From a bacterium (GTDB taxonomy: Bacteria; Hydrogenedentota; Hydrogenedentia; Hydrogenedentiales; SLHB01), in contig JAAEQP010000316.1 in NCBI GenBank assembly GCA_024231375.1, forward strand, positions 1 to 15,659: a stretch of DNA of 15,659 nt, read 5' to 3'. The first letter of the stretch is position 1; each line of letters begins with the position of its first letter. Positions 1 to 6,282 of this stretch are shown here, piece after piece. The translations under genes and the position numbers were made by a program. The notes beneath the pieces are model-generated. The model was not told where the DNA came from, did no database searches, and saw only the letters and a program-made list of their open reading frames with translations.

Positions 1-282
1 GGGCTGCACGTCGTAGTGGCCGTAGACGAGCACCGTCGGCTTGTCCGGCGCGTTCAGCCATTCCGCATACACCACGGGATGTCCCGCCGTAGCGATGACT
101 TCGGCGCGATGCATGCCCACGGCCGCCAACCGGTCCGCAAGCCAATGGGCCACCTGCTCCACATCCGCCTTATGCTCCGGCAGCGTGGAAATACTCGGCA
201 TGGCGAGGAACTCCGTCAATTCCTCGATGTATTGGTCGTGGCTGGCGCGGACGAATTCGATGGCGGCGTCGACGTTGGACAT
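1..282 (-). CDS. M20 family metallopeptidase, N-terminal fragment
   Basis: The first 94 residues of a zinc-dependent M20 peptidase (dipeptidase / ArgE-DapE-CPG2 superfamily), which hydrolyses peptide or N-acyl amide bonds with two metal ions. The fragment ends exactly in VYGHYDVQP, the first metal-binding motif of the family: H89 is a metal ligand and D91 the residue that positions the water-activating site. The preceding part (EFLAMPSIST, then a helix and a strand) is the usual N-terminus of the dipeptidase-like subgroup. The start is the ATG at 280-282, preceded by a clear GGAGGAG ribosome binding site. No signal peptide is visible, so it is probably cytoplasmic. The gene is truncated only by the window edge. 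It lies 93 bp downstream of the carboxypeptidase gene on the same strand; a TATAGT box is visible in that gap (about 322-327) without a good -35. The family is secure; the substrate cannot be told from this part. Confidence 0.88.
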   Translation of the reverse strand, partial: MSNVDAAIEFVRASHDQYIEELTEFLAMPSISTLPEHKADVEQVAHWLADRLAAVGMHRAEVIATAGHPVVYAEWLNAPDKPTVLVYGHYDVQP

Positions 283-375
283 GGGTTCTCCTCCCGCGTA
301 GGGGCTACGGTTCGAGCGCCTACTATACCGCACGCGCCGGAGAGGAAGCCATCGCAGGTGAGAGCCGTGACGAGG

Positions 376-2034
376 CTAGGAGAACAGCTCGGCGTTCAGC
401 ACATACTGGACGTCCAATGCATCCACCGCGCCGTTGCCGTCGATGTCGCAGTCGTAGGCGACCGTGTGCCCGAGGGCGGCGTTCACGACCAACTGCACGT
501 CCAGTGAATTCACCGCGCCGTCGTTGTTTACATCCGCGTCGTAGGGAGAAGGGGTGAGCGCTACGTCGACGCGTGTAGCCGCCCCCGCCACAACGACCAC
601 GTCGGTCAGGGTGACCGGTATGTAGCCGGGCGCGGAGACCATCAGGGTGTAGGTGCCCGGCAAGAGCATGCGATAGTAGTCGCCCACGTCGGCATCGGTG
701 AAGACCGGATGCGCATTGCCGGCAACGGACACCTTGGCCCATACGGGGACGCTTGTGGAAGCATTGGTCACAACGCCACGCACCCCGATATGCACGGCCT
801 CCATGTAGCTGAGCATCGATTCTTCGTTCTCAGTCCAGTACTGGGGCAACAGGCTTTCGGAAGGGGTCTTCGTGTTCGACAGTTCGAGGGTCACCTCGTT
901 GCAACTTGCGTAGCGGTAGTTCCAATCCTGCATGCCGCCATACATGGCATACCATCGAGACCCGTTCGTGATGCCGTCCGTGAACGCGGGATTGTTCCAC
1001 ATGGGCGTGTTGTGAACCGAATAGCGCAGGGACACGTCCTCGAAGAGCAGATCGTCGGGCGAGGGGGCATCCAAGCCCGACCCCACGCCGTCCTCGTCGT
1101 AGGGGTAGTTCACGACCAGGGCGCCCGTGTGAAGGTTGGCCGACAAGACGAAGCTGTTGTCCGCCGTCCACTCCATCACGCGTGCGACCTCGGGTGGCCG
1201 TCCATCCGCATGCAACGGTTCGCCGTCGAACATGTTCCCAGTATAGGCGCTGGGGTACGACGGAAACGTCCGGTTCAAATCCTGGTTCTGGGCGTTCAAC
1301 CGCCATTGGATGGCGTGTCCGTCCGGGTTCATGAGCGGCACGATCCAGATGTGCGTTTCGTCTACCAGGTCGGTGATTCGCTGGTCCGTGCCGTAGTCGG
1401 TCAGGAGCCGATCTACTAGATACAGGCACATCTCCAGACCTAGCGGTTCGTCGCCGTGCATGGTGGATACGTACTTGAACTCGGGCTCGTCTTCTTCCAC
1501 ATCCGGATTGTCCGAGATCACCAGGGCCCACAGCTCTCGTCCCTCGACGGACTGACCGATGGAGACCAACCGGCAGATGTCCGCGTTTTCGGACTGACCG
1601 GCCCCGTACGCGGTCGCATAGTCCTGAAGCATGGCCGTCATGGACGCGTAATCGTGGTACACGCCCAGGGCCTTGGAGAAGCGTTTAGGGACGAACGGCC
1701 CCGAAGGCTGACGCGCCACCACGGTGGGTATGTATCCGTCGCGGCGCAGGGCCGCGAGTTGCGCGTCGGTCACGTACAAGGTGACTTGGTCGTCGCGCAC
1801 GTGGGCCACGAGGTATCCGGCCGCGGTGAGACGGTCCACCTCGGCGCGTTCCGCGATCGGAAGCTCCACAACGGTCATGACTGGGACGTCTGGGAGAATC
1901 CCCGCGTCGGACGGGGCGACCGTGACACCCAGCGCAACGCACAGAACCAGCGCCGTGGCAACCGCATTCCGCGGCCACCCGGCCGTGAAACCGGGTCCTT
2001 CGCGCCGTTGGTCTGTGGCGTGTCGTTTGGGCAC
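376..2034 (-). CDS. Secreted M14B zinc carboxypeptidase with dockerin-like tail
   Basis: Predicted 552-residue exported metallocarboxypeptidase that removes C-terminal residues from peptides. A signal peptide (about 1-44, hydrophobic ATALVLCVALGVTVA) is followed by a propeptide-like region to about 115. The catalytic domain (about 125-415) has zinc ligands H193 and E196 (MHGDEP) and H302 (NLHTG), substrate-binding N254-R255 (DLNRTFP) and catalytic E384 (VTLELSNTK). The stretches NLHTGALVVNYPYDED and GITNGSRWYAMYGGMQDWNY resemble the animal carboxypeptidase E/D/N subfamily. The transthyretin-like domain expected after it is at about 417-493. The end (499-552) holds two EF-hand-like dockerin repeats, DVNNDGAVNSLD and DIDGNGAVDALD. 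I chose the GTG at 2034 because GAGGGAG precedes it and a TATAAT box lies just upstream; an upstream ATG at 2208 would make the gene run through the neighbour's terminator. The family is secure. Whether the tail binds a cohesin or serves only as a Ca-stabilised end cap is unknown. Confidence 0.93.
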   Translation of the reverse strand: MPKRHATDQRREGPGFTAGWPRNAVATALVLCVALGVTVAPSDAGILPDVPVMTVVELPIAERAEVDRLTAAGYLVAHVRDDQVTLYVTDAQLAALRRDGYIPTVVARQPSGPFVPKRFSKALGVYHDYASMTAMLQDYATAYGAGQSENADICRLVSIGQSVEGRELWALVISDNPDVEEDEPEFKYVSTMHGDEPLGLEMCLYLVDRLLTDYGTDQRITDLVDETHIWIVPLMNPDGHAIQWRLNAQNQDLNRTFPSYPSAYTGNMFDGEPLHADGRPPEVARVMEWTADNSFVLSANLHTGALVVNYPYDEDGVGSGLDAPSPDDLLFEDVSLRYSVHNTPMWNNPAFTDGITNGSRWYAMYGGMQDWNYRYASCNEVTLELSNTKTPSESLLPQYWTENEESMLSYMEAVHIGVRGVVTNASTSVPVWAKVSVAGNAHPVFTDADVGDYYRMLLPGTYTLMVSAPGYIPVTLTDVVVVAGAATRVDVALTPSPYDADVNNDGAVNSLDVQLVVNAALGHTVAYDCDIDGNGAVDALDVQYVLNAELFS

Positions 2035-2061
2035 AGTTCTCCCTCGCGGTGGTGACCTCTT

Positions 2062-2067
2062 ATTATA
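2062..2067 (-). promoter_or_regulatory. Probable -10 box (TATAAT) of the carboxypeptidase gene
   Basis: Read on the minus strand, GGTATAATAAGAGG contains a perfect TATAAT. Transcription would start near 2055, giving a leader of about 21 bases that carries the GAGGGAG ribosome binding site before the GTG at 2034. No good -35 lies at the expected distance (GAAACG at 17 bp), so the promoter may depend on an activator or the match may be chance. Confidence 0.5.
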
Positions 2068-2118
2068 CCGGAACAGGGGCAGGACGTTTCGGAACGCCGC
2101 GGAAGGAACCGCGCCCCA

Positions 2119-2158
2119 GCGAAAACAGAACAGGGGCGCGGCCAAAGCCGCGCCCCTG
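2119..2158 (-). terminator. Intrinsic terminator of the isomerase gene
   Basis: A perfect 12-bp GC-rich inverted repeat (2131-2142 against 2147-2158) with a 4-base loop. Read on the minus strand it is followed by TTCTGTTTTCGC, a moderately T-rich tail. It begins 24 bases after the stop codon of the Hyi-like gene and separates that gene pair from the carboxypeptidase gene. Confidence 0.85.
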
Positions 2159-2182
2159 CAGATGTCTTCTGAGCTATTGGGG

Positions 2183-3088
2183 TTACACCCAGTCGAGGGT
2201 GTCGACAATACGCCCCAGCGCCCGTTCCGTGTCCTTGGAATTGCCGCACTCGAACGTCACGAACCCGTCGTAACGTTTCTTGGCGTAGCCTTCTTCGTAG
2301 ATGGCCTTGAACACGTTGCGATAGTTGATCTCGCCCGTGCCCGGCTCCTGACGGCCCGGATTGTCGCCGATGTGGATGTGTCCAATCTGCTCGATGTTTT
2401 CGGTCAGATTGCGGATAACGTTGCCTTCCGTGATCTGCTGGTGATACACGTCAAACAGCATCTTCACGTTCGGGCTACCCACTTCCTCCAACAAACGCAT
2501 GGTCTGGTCGGTGCGCGTGAGGAAGTAGCCCGCATGGTTCACGAGAACGTTCAGGGCCTCCATCACGATCACGACGTTGTTTTCTTCGGCGATCGGCGCC
2601 AAGCGCTTCAGACAGGTGACCGAGTTCTTGAACATCTCCTCGTCGGACATGCCCGGCACCACGTTGCCCGTTAGACCGCAAAGAGCCTTAATGCCGAGCG
2701 GCTTCGCGATCTTCAGCCGCTCCTGCAACTTGGCTTCGACTCTGTCGTGGTCGGCCGTGCGGACCATGAAACCTTCCGAGATCTCGCCCGCGCCGCCGAT
2801 GCAGCTCAACTGCAGTCCATACTTGTCCTGCAACTGCTTGAGTTCGGCCACGGGCGCCTTGGGATTCAAGTCTTCCCAGCCCGGCGCGCCAAGCTCCGCA
2901 ATGGCGGCAAGCCGTTCTTCGTAGGACCCTTTGAACCATCCCGGCGGCAACGAAAACCGAAGAGGCACATCCTTGAACGCACCCCGCAAGGCTTTCGGCA
3001 CTTTCCACTGGGCGGCGGCCGCCGAACTCATGATGGACACTCCGCCCGCCGTGGCGGCGGCAGAGGTAAGAAATGTGCGTCGATTCAT
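2183..3088 (-). CDS. Tat-exported hydroxypyruvate isomerase-like sugar isomerase
   Basis: A 301-residue TIM-barrel protein of the xylose-isomerase-like / hydroxypyruvate isomerase (Hyi, OtnI) group, which interconverts ketose and aldose forms of small sugars or keto acids with a divalent metal. The N-terminus NRRTFLTSAAATAGG followed by a hydrophobic stretch and SSAAAAQ is a typical Tat signal. The Hyi signature is clear: IGHIHIGDNPGRQEPGTGEI (236-255). Likely metal and catalytic residues are E177 (VMEALN), D213 (LFDVYHQQ), H239 and E280 (VTFEC). The length beyond the signal fits the family. The start ATG is preceded by AGGAGGAG. It lies 29 bp downstream of the Gfo/Idh gene and must be co-transcribed with it; a terminator follows. 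The substrate may not be hydroxypyruvate, since cytoplasmic Hyi enzymes lack a Tat signal. An oxidised sugar produced by the partner enzyme is a plausible but unproven substrate. Confidence 0.9.
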   Translation of the reverse strand: MNRRTFLTSAAATAGGVSIMSSAAAAQWKVPKALRGAFKDVPLRFSLPPGWFKGSYEERLAAIAELGAPGWEDLNPKAPVAELKQLQDKYGLQLSCIGGAGEISEGFMVRTADHDRVEAKLQERLKIAKPLGIKALCGLTGNVVPGMSDEEMFKNSVTCLKRLAPIAEENNVVIVMEALNVLVNHAGYFLTRTDQTMRLLEEVGSPNVKMLFDVYHQQITEGNVIRNLTENIEQIGHIHIGDNPGRQEPGTGEINYRNVFKAIYEEGYAKKRYDGFVTFECGNSKDTERALGRIVDTLDWV

Positions 3089-3117
3089 GGTCGACTCCTC
3101 CTGTTCTCAGGTCGCAT

Positions 3118-4371
3118 CTACTTCTTGACTTCGGGGCGCGGAACGTCCCCGAGCGGATACTCGAGATCGAAACTCCACACGTCCGGCACAAGGTTCAGGT
3201 CCGAGTTCAGGGCGTCGTCCCACTTCAAACTCTTGCCGGTGTGCGCCGACATGCGCCCCATGATGGCCGTGAGCGTGCTTTCGGCTACGCGGACGCCTTC
3301 GTGCAGGTACGGGCCCGTGCCCATGATGCTGTTCACGAGGTCGACATGCTCCTGGACGTAGGGGTTCATGCCCCGTTCGCCCATGTCCATGCATCGGCTG
3401 GTGCCCTTGCTGCCGTAGGCTTCCTCGAACACGCCGCCGTGGGAGCCCTTCGGCCAGTGCCGCGAGAAGCTGAAGACGTGTACGCCACCCGGATAGGTGT
3501 AGTCGCAGGAATAGGTGTCCCACAGGTCGCCGTACAGTTCCTTGTCTTCGTACTGCTTCCACGCGCGGCCGCCCGACGCGAACACTTCCTCGGGATGGCT
3601 GTCGAGCACCCAGTTGGCTACGTCGAGGTTGTGGATGTGCTGCTCGACGATGTTGTCGCCGCAGACCCAGCAGTAGGCGTACCAATTCCGTACGCGGTAC
3701 GAGAAATCGCTCTCGCCCGGCTTCCGTTCACGCGTGAAGGGCAGGCCGCCGCACCAGTACACGCGCATGGCGTTCACGTCGCCAATGGCGCCGTCCTGAA
3801 TCTTCTTGACGGTCTCAACGTATTCCTTCTGGTGGCGCCGTTGCGTGCCGCCTACCATGGACAAGCCCATGTCCTTGTGCTTCTTCGAAGCGTCGATGCA
3901 CATGCGCACACCGGTCGGGTCCACCGCAAAGGGCTTCTCGGAGAAGATGTGTTTCTTGGCTTCGACCGCGGCGGCGATGTGCTTCGGCCGCGAGTAGGGC
4001 AGGGTTCCCTCAATCAGGATGTCGATGTCGGTCGCAAGGATCTTCTTGTAGGCGTCAAGGCCAACGAAGCACTGCTCGTCCGTGACCGCGCACTGATCCG
4101 CGAACTGCTTCTCGACGCTCTTGCGGGTCGCCTTCACCTTGGGCTCGAACAGATCGGCCAACGCGGTGACCTGCACGTTCTTGTTGCCCGTGAGGTGGTC
4201 GCGCAACGCGCCCGACCCGCGACTACCACAACCCAGCAGCCCGACCTTCAATGTGTCGACGTTCTTGTTCTGCGCGGCAGCGCCTTTCGACGAAAGGATC
4301 GCGAACCCGGCTGCAGCCGTTGTTTTCGCGAAATTGCGTCGCGAGAAACCCTTCTTTTCGTTCTCTTTCAT
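3118..4371 (-). CDS. Tat-exported Gfo/Idh/MocA family oxidoreductase
   Basis: A 417-residue NAD(P)-dependent sugar or polyol dehydrogenase of the glucose-fructose oxidoreductase family. The Tat signal is SRRNFAKTTAAAGFAILSS (10-28) with cleavage probably near AAAQ (31-34). A Rossmann domain follows, with the nucleotide motif VGLLGCGSRG (43-52; G47, G49, G52) and the EKP motif FSEKPFAVD (143-151), where K146 is the usual catalytic or substrate lysine. The C-terminal alpha/beta half contains GGDN/HIHNLD-type residues (CGDNIVEQHIHNLD, 237-250), H246 and H248 being likely active-site residues. Translation starts at the ATG at 4369-4371, preceded by AGGAGAGG; the open frame upstream to 4488 lacks a start with a ribosome binding site and would bury the Tat signal. 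It is the first gene of a two-gene unit with the Hyi-like isomerase. Exported family members usually bring their nucleotide bound from the cytoplasm, which would explain Tat. The substrate is unknown. Confidence 0.92.
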   Translation of the reverse strand: MKENEKKGFSRRNFAKTTAAAGFAILSSKGAAAQNKNVDTLKVGLLGCGSRGSGALRDHLTGNKNVQVTALADLFEPKVKATRKSVEKQFADQCAVTDEQCFVGLDAYKKILATDIDILIEGTLPYSRPKHIAAAVEAKKHIFSEKPFAVDPTGVRMCIDASKKHKDMGLSMVGGTQRRHQKEYVETVKKIQDGAIGDVNAMRVYWCGGLPFTRERKPGESDFSYRVRNWYAYCWVCGDNIVEQHIHNLDVANWVLDSHPEEVFASGGRAWKQYEDKELYGDLWDTYSCDYTYPGGVHVFSFSRHWPKGSHGGVFEEAYGSKGTSRCMDMGERGMNPYVQEHVDLVNSIMGTGPYLHEGVRVAESTLTAIMGRMSAHTGKSLKWDDALNSDLNLVPDVWSFDLEYPLGDVPRPEVKK

Positions 4372-4479
4372 GAATCCTCTCCTACGTCTTTCTTGTGAAT
4401 TCGTTTCGCCGGCGTGCACACAGGCCTTCCTGGCCGGCCCTCGGGTCGGGACACGCCCAGGTGCGCAACACAAGTTGGT

Positions 4480-4508
4480 AGCATACACAGGACAGGGCTT
4501 GCGCTCAA
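4480..4508 (-). promoter_or_regulatory. Candidate sigma-70 promoter for the Gfo/Idh-isomerase unit
   Basis: On the minus strand TTGAGC (4503-4508) and TATGCT (4480-4485) are separated by 17 bases; each matches four of six consensus positions. Transcription would begin near 4472, about 100 bases before the oxidoreductase start. The position in the divergent gap fits, but the match is moderate. Confidence 0.4.
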
Positions 4509-4609
4509 GTGGGATATCTGGTCAGGGAAATCGAGGAAAGGTCCAGGCACGTGTCCAAGATTCTCGTCCGGGGACGCTCAATGGATCGCCAAAATGGTCA
4601 GTGGATGAA

Positions 4610-4638
4610 TTGACTGCACAGATTGCCTCGACCATACT
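4610..4638 (+). promoter_or_regulatory. Candidate sigma-70 promoter for the flavin protein gene
   Basis: TTGACT (4610-4615, five of six) and CATACT (4633-4638, four of six) are separated by exactly 17 bases. Transcription would begin near 4645, about 60 bases before the ATG at 4704, and the leader ends in an AGGAGGA ribosome binding site (4693-4699). Confidence 0.5.
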
Positions 4639-4703
4639 GCCTCAACCCCGTCGGCGGCGGTCTCGGGTGGGTTCATATGAGAAATCTCGGCTAGGAGGAA
4701 GTC

Positions 4704-5216
4704 ATGCAGGTTCAGGCAACGTATAGCGAGGCGTCGGCGCGGAAGTTTCCGGAGCAGGCGGCGATTATCGTGGCGAAGGATGAGGAGGGGAAGCATAATC
4801 CGTTCACCGTCGGGTGGATTATGCCGGTGTCGATGGATCCGCCCATGTGGGCGTTCTGTGCGGCGCGGGAGCGGTACACACTGGAGGCGATACGATTATC
4901 GAAGTCGTTTGTCATCAGCTTTCCTTCGAGCGAGATGGCGGAGGCCGCGAGTTTCTTTGGGAGCCATTCGGGGCGTGATATGGACAAGTTGAAAGAGTTC
5001 GGGGCAGAGGTGGAGCCGGCGACGAAGATCGACAGTGTGTTGTTTCGGGATGCAGTGGCGAATTTCGAGTGTGTTCTGGATTCGGAATATACGACCGGCG
5101 ATTGTGTCACGGTGGTTGGAAAGGTGGTGGCTTCACATATGAATTCGGACGCGTCGGTGCGACGGCTTTATGTGCTCGGGGAGGACCTTTCGTTGGGCGG
5201 GGTGGTCGTGGGATAG
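4704..5216 (+). CDS. Flavin reductase-like FMN-binding protein
   Basis: A 170-residue protein of the flavin reductase-like / flavoredoxin split-barrel family, which binds FMN and passes electrons between NAD(P)H or a redox partner and an acceptor. Typical features are the N-terminal strand VGWIMPVSMDPPMWAF (36-51), which lines the FMN site, the segment SFVISFPSSEMAEAASFFG (68-86), and the family motif SGRDMDKLKEFG (88-99). The later part VANFECVLDSEYTTGDCVTVVGKVV (118-142) is the second barrel half. No signal peptide is seen, so it is probably cytoplasmic. The ATG is preceded by TAGGAGGA at good spacing. The gene faces away from the Gfo/Idh unit and converges on the phosphoesterase gene. Codon use is unlike its neighbours, with many G-ending codons (GCG, CGG, GAG, TCG) and GAT and TTT instead of GAC and TTC. 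The partner and acceptor are unknown. Confidence 0.88.
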   Translation: MQVQATYSEASARKFPEQAAIIVAKDEEGKHNPFTVGWIMPVSMDPPMWAFCAARERYTLEAIRLSKSFVISFPSSEMAEAASFFGSHSGRDMDKLKEFGAEVEPATKIDSVLFRDAVANFECVLDSEYTTGDCVTVVGKVVASHMNSDASVRRLYVLGEDLSLGGVVVG

Positions 5217-5364
5217 GACGTACGGGATGTGTAGGGCCAGGTTGGCTTGTTCGAAGGGTCTTCTTGGAGACTGTAGAGGAGCCAAGGCTGGCCTTCGAGG
5301 AAGGCGCATTTCCATTGGACACTCTGTACTCTGCCAAGAAGACGGGGCACCTGAGTTCCGCGGC

Positions 5365-6273
5365 TCAGGGCGTCGAAGCGTTACTGACAAGCCCCGACGG
5401 CCGCGGGTCTTCGAGGGATCGATTCCACTTCGTCTCACGCACATGGCGAAACACGGAGAAACCCTCGTCTCCCACGTGGACCTCGGCAAACTCACCCGCC
5501 GTGCCCGCGTGCGCTCGGTTCTGGAAGAAGGCGGCTGTGGAAACGTGCTGTAGCGGCGGGTAGCGTTCGTCGCGTACGTGGCTGAACCGGTGTACGTGCC
5601 CGCACAGGTAGAGGATGGGGCGTCCCGCATCGCCCAAAGCGGACCGGAGCGCGTCGGAACCGCGTAAGCGCCTCTGGCGCGTGAGTTTATAACCGTACGT
5701 GCGTTCAAGAAGTGGGTAATGGCCCGCCACGATGGTGGGGCCGTCGCACTCCGCCAGCAACCCGCGCACGCGTTCCACGGTCTCCGCTGAGACCCGTCCG
5801 GCCGACGACAGCACGTTTGGGCACACGGTGGGCACGAGGATGATGGGTGTTCCGCCGGGCAACCGCACCAGACTCGGCGGCGTTTCGGGCAACAAGCCTT
5901 CGAAATGACGTTCAAACCGCCCGGAACGCGCCGCGCCGAAGGTATAGACGTCGTGGTTGCCAGGCAGAATGACGGGACGCAGACCCTCATCGCACATGCC
6001 GTCCACGAACCCACGCGCCAGCGTGAATTCCTCGTCCGTGGAGGTGGACGTGAAGTCACCGGTCATGAGCACGTCGGGGATTTCGGCATTCACGAGCGCG
6101 TCCACATGCTCGGCAGCACGGGCCATCGGGAACTCGCGCCGACGCCGTAGCAGGACGTTCAGATTACCCAGGAACCGCTTATTCAGAAGCCGCAACGGAT
6201 TGGTCACAACCTGCCAGAAATGCAGGTCGGCTACGTGCAGAAGTCTATCGATGTAAGGGGATTCCTCCGGCAT
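5365..6273 (-). CDS. Calcineurin-like metallophosphoesterase
   Basis: A 302-residue two-metal phosphoesterase with all family motifs in order: D16 and H18 (VADLHFW), D73 (TGDF), N106-H107 (GNHDVY), H185 (AGHYP) and H226/H228 (CGHVHRF). The layout matches the cyclic-nucleotide phosphodiesterase-like (CpdA-type) and DNA-repair-type group of cytoplasmic calcineurin-like enzymes; the substrate cannot be read from the sequence and could be a phosphodiester, a nucleotide or a phospholipid head group. No signal peptide or membrane segment is present; the basic patch RRRREF (43-48) might bind an anionic surface. The ATG lies only 9 bp after the stop of the esterase gene, with TAGGAAAG as ribosome binding site overlapping that stop, so the two are translated from one message. 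The TGA stop lies within a short inverted repeat (5350-5369). The family is secure. Confidence 0.92.
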   Translation of the reverse strand: MPEESPYIDRLLHVADLHFWQVVTNPLRLLNKRFLGNLNVLLRRRREFPMARAAEHVDALVNAEIPDVLMTGDFTSTSTDEEFTLARGFVDGMCDEGLRPVILPGNHDVYTFGAARSGRFERHFEGLLPETPPSLVRLPGGTPIILVPTVCPNVLSSAGRVSAETVERVRGLLAECDGPTIVAGHYPLLERTYGYKLTRQRRLRGSDALRSALGDAGRPILYLCGHVHRFSHVRDERYPPLQHVSTAAFFQNRAHAGTAGEFAEVHVGDEGFSVFRHVRETKWNRSLEDPRPSGLVSNASTP

Positions 6274-6282
6274 GGGTCTTTC

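Larger units (their letters stand above)
4372..4703. other. Divergent intergenic region (332 bp)
   Basis: This stretch separates the minus-strand Gfo/Idh gene from the plus-strand flavin protein gene. No convincing short gene is visible. It holds one promoter candidate in each direction (4480-4508 minus and 4610-4638 plus), leaving leaders of roughly 100 bases for the oxidoreductase and 60 bases for the flavin protein. The base composition is lower in GC than the flanking genes in the part 4500-4640. I see no strong inverted repeat that would mark an operator. Confidence 0.6.

Noticed and set aside
2035..2208. Upstream ATG extension of the carboxypeptidase by 58 residues
   Set aside because: It would read through the terminator hairpin at 2131-2158 and place 80 residues before the signal peptide; the GTG at 2034 has a good ribosome binding site and a -10 box just upstream.
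3073..4398. 441-codon open frame on the plus strand opposite the Gfo/Idh gene
   Set aside because: Shadow of a gene with Tat signal, Rossmann and EKP motifs; no ribosome binding site or domain of its own.
5350..5369. Inverted repeat CCTGAG / CTCAGG at the end of the phosphoesterase gene as a terminator
   Set aside because: Stem of only six pairs with an eight-base loop and no T-run on either strand.
5133..6059. 308-codon minus-strand frame overlapping the phosphoesterase
   Set aside because: Arg/Pro/Ser-rich translation in another frame of the phosphoesterase gene, which has all five metal motifs; also crosses into the flavin protein gene.
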